Shown piece after piece: positions 1-7,542 of a stretch of DNA of 9,989 nt. Within the stretch, counting starts at the first letter, position 1. Each line of letters starts with the position of its first letter. The position numbers and the translations under genes were made by a program. The DNA lies in the NCBI GenBank assembly GCA_005879255.1, contig VBKY01000127.1, positions 1-9,989 of the forward strand, read 5' to 3'. Source of the DNA: Deltaproteobacteria bacterium (GTDB lineage Bacteria > Desulfobacterota_B > Binatia > UBA9968). Under the pieces are notes generated by a model that searched no databases, was not told the origin of the DNA, and was given only the letters and a program-made list of their open reading frames with translations.

Positions 1-58
1 AGGTGAAGGCGAAAATATCGTGGGGGTAACCATGAAGGTTAATTATCTGGTAACATAA
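1..58 (+). CDS. Possible 3' end of a gene entering from the left (unrecognised)
   Basis: The reading frame starting at base 2 is open for 18 codons and ends in TAA at 56-58; the peptide ends in MKVNYLVT. Its alternating hydrophobic pattern could be a C-terminal beta strand. The other two + frames hit stops at once or within 30 bases. The piece is too short to assign to a family, and an 18-codon open frame can occur by chance, so this is only a candidate partial gene. Confidence 0.22.
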   Translation, partial: GEGENIVGVTMKVNYLVT

Positions 59-182
59 TTGCTCCTGTACGCTTCTTACGGTGGTTTTTGCCACAACGAT
101 GCTGTCGAGAGCGACACATGGAGGAGCACGACCGAATAGCGCACTGAGGCATTTCCTTAACAGACTTTATCGGTGACATCGT

Positions 183-431
183 GACGAAGACAGACGACAG
201 CGCTCGATATTACAAAAGCTTGGCCATTGGGCGATTCACGAAAGAAAACTTCTTCCCGGTTTCTTATCCCTAGGCACTCGCCGAACTTGACGCCATCCAC
301 TGGCATGTGGCACAAGTGCAACAATCAATGCACGATCTCAGAAACCTTATCTGGTGCTCCACTTAGCCAATGACGCAGTCATGTTGCTACAACACATCCG
401 GTTCCTGTTTTTGCAAGACAGGGCGATCTGA
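183..431 (+). pseudogene. Degenerate 5' remnant of an RNB-domain ribonuclease-like gene (copy A)
   Basis: No intact gene is present, but conceptual translation across frameshifts gives a coherent protein piece. One frame gives ILQKLGHWAIHERKLLPGF (about 207-263); the next frame gives ALAELDAIHWHVAQVQQ and then HDLRNLIWCS (about 274-360), after which the similarity stops. The pattern (RAM-ERGLLPDF, ALAELDAI, DLR-LLWCS) resembles the segment just before the RNB catalytic motif DNDDSRDLDQ in exoribonuclease II/RNB-type proteins; that motif is missing here. The match is from memory of the family, not a search. A second copy at 7317-7465 reads TLLQRIAHRAMLERALLPDF followed by ALAKLDAIHG, which confirms that the frame is real ancestral coding sequence. 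A further open piece (about 354-431, ending FLFLQDRAI) is of unknown origin and stops 25 bases before the slipin. Bases 59-182 hold nothing I can identify. Confidence 0.5.
223..327 (+). repeat. Diverged direct repeat, copy A (partner 7361-7465)
   Basis: About 105 bases align with 7361-7465 with very small offsets, at roughly 70-75% identity by eye. The best-conserved blocks are GCACTCGCC, AACTTGACGC and ACAATCA. The repeat covers the RNB-like remnant and marks the left edge of duplicated material. Confidence 0.75.
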
Positions 432-445
432 TAGGGAATAGGCAT

Positions 446-450
446 AGGAG
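446..450 (+). promoter_or_regulatory. Ribosome binding site of the slipin gene
   Basis: AGGAG lies five bases upstream of the ATG at 456. The spacing is short but workable, and it supports this start, which also places the membrane anchor directly at the N-terminus as expected for slipins. Confidence 0.6.
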
Positions 451-455
451 ACGCT

Positions 456-1199
456 ATGTTTAATTTTGGGGTTATTGCCACAGTTCTGGTTATCTCCGTT
501 TTGCTAATCATCAGCGGGATCAAGATTTTAAGGGAGTATGAGCGAGCGGTGATCTTAAGGCTTGGGCGTTTGGTACAGGCGCGCGGCCCTGGGATTACGT
601 ATGTCATTCCATTGGTTGAGAAAATGACGCGAGTGGAACTTCGCACCGTGACCATGGATGTCCCTCCGCAAGATGTGATCACACGCGACAATGTCTCCAT
701 CAAGGTCAGTGCTGTTCTCTACTTCAGGGTAATCGATCCCAATCGAGCCATCACGGAAGTGCAAAATTATCTCTTCGCCACTTCTCAACTCGCCCAGGTC
801 ACGCTCAGGAGTACTTGTGGGCAGGCCCTGCTGGACGAGCTCTTGGCCGAGAGGGAAAAGATCAACGCGCGAATTCAGGAGATCCTGGACTCCCAAACCG
901 AGCCGTGGGGAATCAAAGTGGTTTTAGTAGAAGTGAAGGACATCGATCTTCCCGCAGACATGCAGCGGGCCATGGCCAAGCAGGCGGAGGCGGAGCGAGA
1001 GAGGCGTGCAAAGATCATTCACGCGGAGGGAGAATTTCAAGCCTCGCAGAAGCTCGCGGATGCAGCTGAGATCATTGCGAAACAGCCTGCAGCCATGCAC
1101 CTTAGATTCCTGCAAAGTCTGGTTGAGGTATCGGCGGATAACAATTCCACCGTAGTCCTGCCGGTGCCCGTAGACTTGTTAAGGCGTTTTCTTGCGTAG
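456..1199 (+). CDS. Slipin, stomatin-like SPFH-domain membrane protein
   Basis: The 247-residue product is close to the usual length of bacterial slipins. An N-terminal hydrophobic segment (about residues 5-24) anchors it in the cytoplasmic membrane. The SPFH/band-7 domain follows (about 26-190), with typical stretches [40 protein letters not shown] and [10 protein letters not shown] charged, coiled-coil-prone helix comes next ([21 protein letters not shown], given here as its core), and the tail [14 protein letters not shown] is the normal slipin ending. Family members oligomerise and scaffold membrane microdomains or protease complexes; the partner here is unknown. No nfeD gene is adjacent, although slipins are often paired with one. 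The last 70 bases recur almost unchanged at 7466-7536. Function in membrane stress is inferred from the family and neighbours. Confidence 0.93.
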   Translation: MFNFGVIATVLVISVLLIISGIKILREYERAVILRLGRLVQARGPGITYVIPLVEKMTRVELRTVTMDVPPQDVITRDNVSIKVSAVLYFRVIDPNRAITEVQNYLFATSQLAQVTLRSTCGQALLDELLAEREKINARIQEILDSQTEPWGIKVVLVEVKDIDLPADMQRAMAKQAEAERERRAKIIHAEGEFQASQKLADAAEIIAKQPAAMHLRFLQSLVEVSADNNSTVVLPVPVDLLRRFLA

Positions 1200-1205
1200 G
1201 GTGTG
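1134..1205 (+). repeat. Near-identical direct repeat: slipin 3' end (partner 7466-7536)
   Basis: The 72 bases covering the last slipin codons, its stop and six bases beyond match 7466-7536 with only three substitutions and one missing T. That is much closer than the adjoining RNB repeat pair. The distant copy has no slipin body, so it is a remnant of a duplicated slipin gene. Confidence 0.9.
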
Positions 1206-1337
1206 TCATCTTGCCTTTTGACAAAAAATAGAGCGATTTTTGGGTAGAATCCGTGCGTTTCCCGGAGTGAGGCCAGGTCTCCTCTTGGAGAACACATTCA
1301 CTCGTCACAAGGAAATCGATTAAGAAAGGTGCCCCGT

Positions 1338-1565
1338 ATGAGAGAGTTAAAACGGATTATCGTTGGTCACGACCTGGAAGTCGGCGGAGAATTAGCGCTC
1401 CGATCGGCAGTAGTACTGGCTAATCGGTATGGTAGTGCACTTCGACTGGTGCAGTGGTAGAACCGCTCCACTCCTATCAGAGAGTCTCGCATCCGTATCG
1501 AAACAGTTGACAAGATGACTGATCGCCAGATTGCGGCAAAAGTTCGACAGCACTTTCGAAAATAA
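1338..1565 (+). pseudogene. Broken universal stress protein (UspA family) gene
   Basis: AAAGG at 1325-1329 sits eight bases before ATG 1338. The first 40 codons (MRELKRIIVGHDLEVGGELA, then ALRSAVVLANRYGS) match the UspA N-terminal pattern of a strand ending in a VG-D motif followed by helix 1. A TAG at 1458 ends that frame. If one base (probably T) is restored near 1453, the sequence continues in another frame as VVEPLHSYQRVSHPYR, typical of a Usp loop. It then returns to the first frame as IETVDKMTDRQIAAKVRQHF and stops at 1563-1565. About 75 residues of a domain normally near 140 remain, and the nucleotide-binding G-2X-G-9X-G motif at the C-terminal side is absent. The gene is therefore both frameshifted and truncated, and the ATPase remnant begins 22 bases later. 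Confidence 0.7.
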
Positions 1566-1587
1566 GTTTGCCAGTTCAACAATCGGT

Positions 1588-2194
1588 ATGAACCAACTCC
1601 CTTCGGCCTTCTGGTGCGTCTCTGCAACCGAGATACTCCAGCACCTTGGAACGGCCAAGGAAGGATTGAGCAGTGAGGAAGCCAGGCAGCGGCTCGCCCA
1701 CTATGGCTCTAATCTCCTGAAGCCCCAAAAGCGGTCGGATGCGCTCACGCTCATGCTGGCTCAATTCAAGAGTCCGCTCATCCTCATTCTTTTGTTTGCC
1801 ACAGGGTTGTCATTCTTTTTTACATGATCCTGTTAACGCTCTCATCATTCTCACCATTGTCCTCGTAAGCGGCCTTCTCGGGTTTTGGCAGGAGCGCAGC
1901 GCAACCAGCGCAGTGGAGAAGTTGCTGGCCGTGGTGCAAATTAACGCTACCGTGCTTCGTGATGGAAGCCCCCATGAAATTCCAGTCGAAAAGATTGTTC
2001 CCGGAGATATCGTCATTCTGAACGCCGGCGATATCGTCCCGGGTGACTGTCTGGTTGATGAATCTAAAGATCTCTTTGTTGATGAAGCAACCCTGACTCA
2101 GACCGCCAGAAACCGAATTTGAACACGGCATACGGCGATTCGGCTATTTTCTTATGGAAGTGACGCTGGTGCTGGTGATGGCTATCTTCGCCCC
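1588..2194 (+). pseudogene. mgtA: Truncated Mg2+-type P-type ATPase, copy 1
   Basis: From ATG 1588 (MNQLPSAFW) the sequence follows the ATPase at 4799-7320 closely; for example 1921-1980 matches 5130-5189 at 57 of 60 bases. Three lesions are visible. First, one extra base in the T-rich tract near 1811-1820 shifts the frame and gives a TGA at 1825. Second, a 176-base deletion relative to copy 2 (about 5305-5480) removes the TGET dephosphorylation motif; the junction is at 2096 with an AC microhomology. Third, homology ends at about 2194, after the third membrane helix, where acetate-kinase-like sequence begins. The phosphorylation site, nucleotide-binding domain and C-terminal membrane helices are all missing, so no functional pump can be made. 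It shows that the island once held two ATPase genes. Confidence 0.9.
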
Positions 2195-2337
2195 CAGTCC
2201 GCGTAATTCATACGGATGAGGAATGGATGATCGCGAGTACGGTTTGCCGCGTTTTGGGTCTACAATTGAAAAGGAACATGATCATGAAAAAAAGAAAAGT
2301 GTCTAAGAGAAGGGATTTGAGGAGAACATCGCCATGA
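2191..2337 (+). pseudogene. ackA: 3' tail of an acetate kinase gene, translationally overlapping xfp
   Basis: One frame is open from 2191 to the TGA at 2335-2337. It begins PPVRVIHTDEEWMIASTVCR, matching the conserved acetate kinase C-terminus (V-VIPT-EE-MIA-----L), followed by a basic tail ending [16 protein letters not shown]. Only this tail remains: the catalytic and nucleotide-binding parts are gone and ATPase copy 1 is joined to it directly. The stop overlaps the phosphoketolase start as ATGA (2334-2337), as expected for a translationally coupled ackA-xfp operon. An internal ATG at 2284, with AAGGA at 2271-2275, could still allow a 17-residue basic peptide to be translated into xfp. Acetate kinase is the usual partner of phosphoketolase. 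The family call rests on a short motif recalled without a search. Confidence 0.6.
2319..2324 (+). promoter_or_regulatory. Ribosome binding site of xfp
   Basis: GAGGAG lies nine bases before ATG 2334, an ideal spacing. The next in-frame ATG (2346) would be 21 bases away, so 2334 is the better start. Confidence 0.75.
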
Positions 2338-4754
2338 AAACGGAAATGACAACGGATAAGGCATTATCACCGGATCTGCTGGGGAAGATGGATGCTTACT
2401 GGCGCGCCGCCAACTATCTGTCGGTCGGGCAGATTTATCTTTATGACAATCCGCTGCTGAAACAGCCACTGGCGCTCGCGCATGTGAAGCACATGCTGCT
2501 GGGACATTGGGGCACCACGCCGGGGCAGAATTTCATCTACGTGCATCTGAACCGGGTCATCAAAAAATATGACCTCGACATGATTTACATCTCCGGTCCC
2601 GGACACGGCGGCCCGGCGATGGTGAGCAACACTTACCTCGAAGGGACTTACAGCGAGGTCTATCCAAACATCAGCCAGGATGAGGCCGGGCTCAAGAAGC
2701 TGTTCACGCAGTTCTCCTTTCCCGGCGGGATTCCGAGCCATGCCTCGCCAGAATGCCCGGGATCGATCCACGAGGGCGGCGAGCTAGGGTATTCGCTCAG
2801 CCATGCGTTTGGGGCGGTGTTCGACAATCCTGCTCTCGTCGTCGCCTGCGTCGTCGGCGATGGCGAAGCGGAAACCGGCCCGCTGGCCACGGCGTGGCAT
2901 TCCAACAAATTCCTTGATCCGATCACCGACGGTGCGGTGCTGCCGATCCTGCATCTCAACGGCTACAAGATTTCCAACCCGACCCTCCTCGCCCGCATCA
3001 CCCGCGAGGAATTGGAACAGTTGCTCCGCGGCTACGGGTGGACGCCCTACTTCGTCGAGGGTCACGAGCCGGAGCTGATGCATGAGGCCATGGCCGCGAC
3101 GCTCGACACGGCGGTGGAGCAGATCCAAAAAATCCAGCAGGACACGCGCGTCCACGGCAACTTCGCGCGTCCGCGCTGGCCGATGATCGTCCTCAATTCA
3201 CCCAAGGGCTGGACGGGGCCCAAGATGGTCGATGGCCTGCAGGTTGAAGGCACCTTCCGTTCGCACCAGGTGCCGCTCTCCGACCCGGCCACCCATCCCG
3301 AACACCTGAAGCTGTTGGAAGACTGGCTGAGGAGCTACCGGCCGCAGGAACTCTTCGATGAGCAGGGCCGCCTGAAACCGGAACTGGCCGAACTTGCGCC
3401 CAAGGGCGAACGACGCATGGGCGCGAATCCTCACGCCAACGGCGGCATTCTACTCCGCGACCTGCAGATGCCGGATTTCCGCGACTACGCGGTCGACGTG
3501 CCCTCGCCAGGGGTGCGCGGCATCGGCGACACGCATGTGCTCGGGCGTTTCCTGCGCGATGTGGCGAAGCTGAACAGTGAGCAGAGGAATTTCCGGGTCT
3601 TTGGCCCTGACGAGACGCTCTCCAACGGCCTGGAAGCCCTCTTTGAAGTGACCAAACGCCAATGGGACGCCACGACCGTGCCGAACGACGAATTTCTCGC
3701 GCCCACTGGGCGCGTGATGGAAATCCTCAGCGAGCACCAATGCGAGGGCTGGCTCGAGGCCTACCTGCTCACCGGGCGGCATGGACTCTTCAACTGCTAC
3801 GAGGCGTTCATCCACATCGTCGATTCGATGTTCAACCAGCACGCCAAGTGGCTGAAGGTCACGTCGCACCTGCCGTGGCGGCGGAAGATCGCCTCGCTAA
3901 ATTACCTGCTGGCCTCGCATGTCTGGCGCCAGGATCACAACGGCTTCACACACCAAGATCCCGGTTTTATCGACCACGTCATCAACAAGAAGGCCGAGGT
4001 CGTGCGTGTTTACCTTCCGCCGGATGCAAACTGCCTGCTGTCGGTGATGGACCACTGCCTGCGCAGCCGCCATTACGTTAACGTCGTGATCGCGGGCAAA
4101 CACCCGGCGCCGCAGTGGCTGACGATGGACGCGGCCGGCAAGCACTGCACTGTGGGCATCGGCATCTGGCAGTGGGCCAGTAACGACCAGGGAGTAGCAC
4201 CCGACGTGGTCATGGCCTGCTGTGGCGACGTGCCCACGCTAGAGACGCTCGCCGCCGTCTCCATTATGCGCGAGCATCTGCCCGACCTGAAAATCCGGGT
4301 GGTCAACGTCGTCGACCTCATGAAGCTGCAGCCGCCAACTGAGCACCCGCACGGGCTCTCCGACATGGATTTCGACGAGATTTTCACCAAGGACAAGCCG
4401 GTCATCTTCGCCTTCCATGCCTACCCGTGGTTGATCCACCGGCTGACCTACCGCCGCACCAACCACGACAACATTCACGTCCGCGGCTACAAGGAAGAGG
4501 GTACCATCACGACGCCCTTCGACATGACGGTGCTGAACGATCTGGACCGCTTCCACCTCGTGATGGACACTATCAACCGCCTGCCGCAGACCGGCGACAA
4601 GGGCATCTACCTGAAGCAGCAGCTCAAGGACAAGCTGATCGAGCACAAGCAATACATCGACAAATACGGCGAGGACCTGCCGGAAATTCGCAATTGGCAA
4701 TGGAGTTTGGTCAAAGCGGGCAAACGTCCGTCAAAGCGGTCGGTGCCGCGATAA
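2334..4754 (+). CDS. xfp: Xylulose-5-phosphate/fructose-6-phosphate phosphoketolase
   Basis: This cytoplasmic thiamine-diphosphate enzyme cleaves xylulose-5-P (and often fructose-6-P) with phosphate to acetyl-phosphate plus glyceraldehyde-3-P or erythrose-4-P. At 806 residues it is full length for the family. Family signatures are [15 protein letters not shown] (22-36), [10 protein letters not shown] (55-64), [10 protein letters not shown] (about 86-95), the ThDP-binding motif GDGE (175-178) ending at N209, FGPDET (about 423-428) around the likely catalytic Glu427, and the C-terminal EIRNWQW. A short basic tail ([16 protein letters not shown]) with a 10-base direct repeat in the DNA (4710-4719 and 4730-4739) extends past the usual end. 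The frame is unbroken although its neighbours are wrecked, which suggests selection or recent arrival. It looks more GC-rich than the flanks: 38 of 60 at 3121-3180 against 28 of 60 at 6301-6360. No intact acetate kinase or phosphotransacetylase is nearby. Confidence 0.97.
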   Translation: MKTEMTTDKALSPDLLGKMDAYWRAANYLSVGQIYLYDNPLLKQPLALAHVKHMLLGHWGTTPGQNFIYVHLNRVIKKYDLDMIYISGPGHGGPAMVSNTYLEGTYSEVYPNISQDEAGLKKLFTQFSFPGGIPSHASPECPGSIHEGGELGYSLSHAFGAVFDNPALVVACVVGDGEAETGPLATAWHSNKFLDPITDGAVLPILHLNGYKISNPTLLARITREELEQLLRGYGWTPYFVEGHEPELMHEAMAATLDTAVEQIQKIQQDTRVHGNFARPRWPMIVLNSPKGWTGPKMVDGLQVEGTFRSHQVPLSDPATHPEHLKLLEDWLRSYRPQELFDEQGRLKPELAELAPKGERRMGANPHANGGILLRDLQMPDFRDYAVDVPSPGVRGIGDTHVLGRFLRDVAKLNSEQRNFRVFGPDETLSNGLEALFEVTKRQWDATTVPNDEFLAPTGRVMEILSEHQCEGWLEAYLLTGRHGLFNCYEAFIHIVDSMFNQHAKWLKVTSHLPWRRKIASLNYLLASHVWRQDHNGFTHQDPGFIDHVINKKAEVVRVYLPPDANCLLSVMDHCLRSRHYVNVVIAGKHPAPQWLTMDAAGKHCTVGIGIWQWASNDQGVAPDVVMACCGDVPTLETLAAVSIMREHLPDLKIRVVNVVDLMKLQPPTEHPHGLSDMDFDEIFTKDKPVIFAFHAYPWLIHRLTYRRTNHDNIHVRGYKEEGTITTPFDMTVLNDLDRFHLVMDTINRLPQTGDKGIYLKQQLKDKLIEHKQYIDKYGEDLPEIRNWQWSLVKAGKRPSKRSVPR

Positions 4755-4798
4755 CAATTTATGCTTCAACGGCCTCGGTGAGCACCGCCTTGGTGGGT

Positions 4799-4906
4799 AT
4801 GAACAAACTGCAACCGGCTTTCTGGAGCATTGCTGCAAACGAGACGTTGCAGCAACTGCAAACGACTGCACAAGGCCTGACGACTGATAAGCTCGGGTGC
4901 GTTTGA
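4799..4906 (+). pseudogene. mgtA: Frameshifted 5' segment of ATPase copy 2
   Basis: ATG 4799 starts MNKLQPAFWSIAANETLQQL, the counterpart of MNQLPSAFW in copy 1. This frame runs into TGA at 4904-4906. Comparison with copy 1 (GAG GAA GCC at 1675-1683) shows that one base is missing in GAT AA- GCT at about 4889-4890. Restoring it joins this segment to the long frame that follows as DKARVRLTRYGADLLKP. The N-terminal cation-ATPase domain is thus encoded but out of frame. No good ribosome binding site precedes 4799, so it may have relied on coupling to xfp, which ends 44 bases upstream. A sequencing or assembly error is a real alternative. Confidence 0.75.
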
Positions 4907-7320
4907 CGCGTTACGGAGCTGATCTTCTAAAACCTAAAAAGAAATCGGATGCACTCACTCTTCTCCTATCTCAATTCAAGAGTCCGCTCATCCTTATTCT
5001 TTTGTTTGCCACTGGGTTGTCGTTTTTTTTACATGATCCGATTAACGCTCTCATCATTCTCACCATCGTCCTCGTCAGCGGCCTTCTGGGCTTTTGGCAG
5101 GAGCACAGCGCAACCAATGCCGTGGCGAAGCTACTGGCCGTGGTGCAAATTAAGGCTACCGTGCTTCGTGATGGAAGCCCCCATGAAATTCCAGTCGAAG
5201 AGATTGTTCCAGGAGATATCGTCATTCTAAACGCCGGAGATATCGTCCCGGGCGACTGTCTGGTTGACGAATCAAAAGATCTCTTTGTCGATGAAGCAAC
5301 CCTAACGGGGGAAACCTACCCTGTTGAAAAATCGGTTGGGGTGCTTGCGGCAGAGACACCGCTTGGCCAGCGGACAAATTCTCTATGGATGGGAACTCAT
5401 GTGGTCAGCGGCAGCGCCAAAGCACTGGTTGTCAGCACAGGCAAGCAAACCGAGTTCGGCAAGGTCTCCGAGCGTCTAAAACTCAGACCGCCGGAAACGG
5501 ACTTTGAACGTGGCATACGGCGATTCGGCTACTTCCTCATGGAAGTCACATTGATCTTGGTGATAGCCATCTTCGCTATCAACGTGTATCTGGCACGTCC
5601 GGTCCTGGATTCCTTTCTCTTTTCCTTGGCCCTCGCGGTTGGGCTCACCCCGCAACTGTTGCCGGCGATCGTCAGCATTAACCTTGCCCACGGCGCCAAA
5701 CGAATGGCGCAAGAAAAAGTGATCGTCAAACGGCTCGCATCGATTGAAGACTTCGGCAGCATGAACGTAATCTGCTCGGATAAAACCGGCACCCTGACTG
5801 AAGGAATCGTACACTTACAATCCGCCGTTGACGTGGAAGGCGCGCCAAGCGACAAAGTCCTTCTCTACGCTTACCTCAATGCGTTTTACGAGACCGGCTT
5901 TACCAACCCGATTGACGAAGCCATTCGCACCCATCGAAAGTTTGACCTGACCGGCTACCAGAAGACGGACGAGATCCCCTATGATTTTCTGCGCAAGCGT
6001 TTGAGTATCCTGGTTGCTCATGAGGATACCCATCTGATGGTCACCAAAGGCGCGTTGACAAATGTGCTAGCCGTCTGTGCATTAGCGGAAATTGGCGAGG
6101 GAACAATCGTCGAGATCGCGACGGTGCGTGACCGCATCCAACAACATTTGGAGGAGTTCAGCACTAAGGGTTGTCGTACGCTGGGCGTCGCATACAAAAA
6201 TATGGGAACGACATCACTGATGAGCAAAGTCGACGAAGCCGGCATGACGTTTTTGGGATTCCTCGTGCTGTTTGATCCGCCCAAAGCCAATATCATCGAG
6301 ACCATTGCCAGTCTGAAAAATCTCGGTGTGGCACTGAAGATCATCACCGGAGACAATCATCTGGTCGCAGCCAACGTCAGTCAACGAATGGGATTATCAA
6401 ACACCGAAATCCTCACAGGTTTAGATCTCCGTCAACTAAGCGATGGCGCGTTGCTTCAACGCGCGGCCGACGTGGACGTCTTCGCAGAAATTGAACCCAA
6501 TCAGAAGGAGCGCATCATCCTCGCCCTCAAGAAGGCTGGCAACGTCGTGGGGTATATGGGAGATGGCATCAACGATGCCTCGGCGCTTCATGCCGCCGAT
6601 GTCGGCATTTCCGTTGAGAGCGCCGTCGATGTCGCCAAAGAGGCGGCGGATATTGTCTTACTCGAAAAAGATCTGCGTGTTTTGGTGCAAGGTGTGCGCG
6701 AAGGGCGAACGACCTTCGCGAACACGCTAAAGTATGTGTTCATGGCAACCAGTGCCAATTTCGGCAACATGTTCAGCATGGCCGGAGTATCGCTTTTCCT
6801 GCCTTTTCTACCGTTGCTACCGAAGCAGATCTTGCTCACCAATCTAATGACCGATTTCCCCGAGATGACAATCGCCACCGACAGGGTGGACGCCGAAATG
6901 ATTGACCATCCGCGGCGCTGGGACATCAAGGCCATTCGCAAGTTTATGATTACCTTCGGCCTGGTGAGTTCGGTGTTTGACTACCTCACCTTCGGAGTGC
7001 TTCTGCTAATCCTTCATGCGACCCAGGATCAATTCAGAACCGGCTGGTTTTTGGAGTCGGTTATTTCACCTTCATTAATTGTGCTGGTGATACGAAGCCG
7101 GAAACCTTTCTTCAAGAGTCGACCCTCGAAATATCTGTTCATAGCTACTCTCATAGTCGTTATCGTGACGGTGATTCTACCCTTCACCCTTCTTGGCGAG
7201 ATTTTTGGTTTTACCCGGCTGTCGATTTCGTTGCATCTCTTGTTAGGGGCGATAGTCGTTCTTTACATTGTCACAGCGGAGATGGCGAAGACGATTTTTT
7301 ACCAGAAGGTAAAACTATGA
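4897..7320 (+). CDS. mgtA: P-type ATPase, Mg2+-translocating (MgtA-like), copy 2
   Basis: This 807-residue frame carries a nearly complete P-type pump of the P3B type. Hydrophobic helices 1-2 lie at about residues 27-68, the actuator motif TGET at 137-140, and the membrane motif VGLTPQLLP at 248-256. The phosphorylation site DKTGT starts at Asp295, TGDN is at 484-487 and GDGIND at 555-560. A C-terminal membrane bundle follows (FMATSANFGNMFSMAGVSLF through LLLGAIVVLYIV). The helix-4 motif and C-terminal region fit the Mg2+-translocating group, which imports Mg2+ into the cytoplasm. Substrate assignment is by family, and MgtA usually has Glu where Gln253 stands. The only start in this frame before the conserved region is GTG 4897, which has no ribosome binding site and drops the N-terminal domain. 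The real start is probably 4799, with a one-base frameshift between. The stop overlaps an ATG (7317-7320) that begins the next remnant. Confidence 0.9.
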   Translation: MRLTRYGADLLKPKKKSDALTLLLSQFKSPLILILLFATGLSFFLHDPINALIILTIVLVSGLLGFWQEHSATNAVAKLLAVVQIKATVLRDGSPHEIPVEEIVPGDIVILNAGDIVPGDCLVDESKDLFVDEATLTGETYPVEKSVGVLAAETPLGQRTNSLWMGTHVVSGSAKALVVSTGKQTEFGKVSERLKLRPPETDFERGIRRFGYFLMEVTLILVIAIFAINVYLARPVLDSFLFSLALAVGLTPQLLPAIVSINLAHGAKRMAQEKVIVKRLASIEDFGSMNVICSDKTGTLTEGIVHLQSAVDVEGAPSDKVLLYAYLNAFYETGFTNPIDEAIRTHRKFDLTGYQKTDEIPYDFLRKRLSILVAHEDTHLMVTKGALTNVLAVCALAEIGEGTIVEIATVRDRIQQHLEEFSTKGCRTLGVAYKNMGTTSLMSKVDEAGMTFLGFLVLFDPPKANIIETIASLKNLGVALKIITGDNHLVAANVSQRMGLSNTEILTGLDLRQLSDGALLQRAADVDVFAEIEPNQKERIILALKKAGNVVGYMGDGINDASALHAADVGISVESAVDVAKEAADIVLLEKDLRVLVQGVREGRTTFANTLKYVFMATSANFGNMFSMAGVSLFLPFLPLLPKQILLTNLMTDFPEMTIATDRVDAEMIDHPRRWDIKAIRKFMITFGLVSSVFDYLTFGVLLLILHATQDQFRTGWFLESVISPSLIVLVIRSRKPFFKSRPSKYLFIATLIVVIVTVILPFTLLGEIFGFTRLSISLHLLLGAIVVLYIVTAEMAKTIFYQKVKL

Positions 7321-7465
7321 CGGATAGAAACGATTAACAACAACACTCTTACAACGCATCGCCCATCGGGCAATGCTTGAAAGAGCACTCCTTCCCGACT
7401 TCTCATGCTGGGCACTCGCCAAACTTGACGCTATCCACGGGCCTGCGGCGCAGGGAGAACAATCA
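7317..7465 (+). pseudogene. Degenerate 5' remnant of an RNB-domain ribonuclease-like gene (copy B)
   Basis: ATG 7317 overlaps the ATPase stop (ATGA) but its frame ends after six codons at TAA 7335. The next frame then reads TLLQRIAHRAMLERALLPDF (7343-7402) and ALAKLDAIHG (7412-7441), the better-preserved counterpart of copy A at the left edge. The pattern resembles the region just upstream of the catalytic RNB motif; nothing beyond it remains, because the sequence jumps at 7465/7466 to a slipin 3' end. The ATGA overlap suggests that the ancestral ribonuclease gene was translationally coupled to the ATPase. Family call is from pattern memory only. The ATG at 7373 opens a 68-codon frame running through both fragments to 7579, which I read as an accidental chimera, not a gene. 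Confidence 0.5.
7361..7465 (+). repeat. Diverged direct repeat, copy B (partner 223-327)
   Basis: This is the partner of the left-edge repeat. The alignment has one small indel (about 268-272 against 7407-7410) and ends exactly where the slipin fragment begins, so the junction is sharp. Confidence 0.75.
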
Positions 7466-7536
7466 GCGGAAAATAATTCCACCGTAGTCCTGCCGGTGCC
7501 CGTAGACTTGTTAAGGCGTTTCTTGCGTAGGGTATG
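7466..7536 (+). pseudogene. Slipin 3'-end remnant
   Basis: This fragment encodes [20 protein letters not shown] and is nearly identical to the end of the slipin gene (1134-1205). One T is missing from the TTTT run just before the stop, so the original stop is out of frame and the reading frame runs on to TAG at 7577-7579. The first 240 or so slipin codons are absent. Relative to the left-hand arrangement, the 806 bases at 328-1133 are missing at this junction. Confidence 0.85.
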
Positions 7537-7542
7537 CGGACT

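Noticed and set aside
1218..1250. Possible sigma-70 promoter before the Usp remnant (TTGACA and TAGAAT)
   Set aside because: The hexamers are good but the spacer is 21 bases, well beyond the usual 16-18, and the tract AAAAAT/ATTTTT in between may be what draws the eye.
3450..4700. Long open frames on the minus strand inside xfp and sufB
   Set aside because: They are antisense to strongly recognisable genes, arise from GC-rich codon usage and show no family resemblance.
2195..4798. xfp region as a transposon or insertion-sequence cargo
   Set aside because: No transposase, terminal inverted repeats or short target duplication was seen; the flanking direct repeats are ATPase genes.
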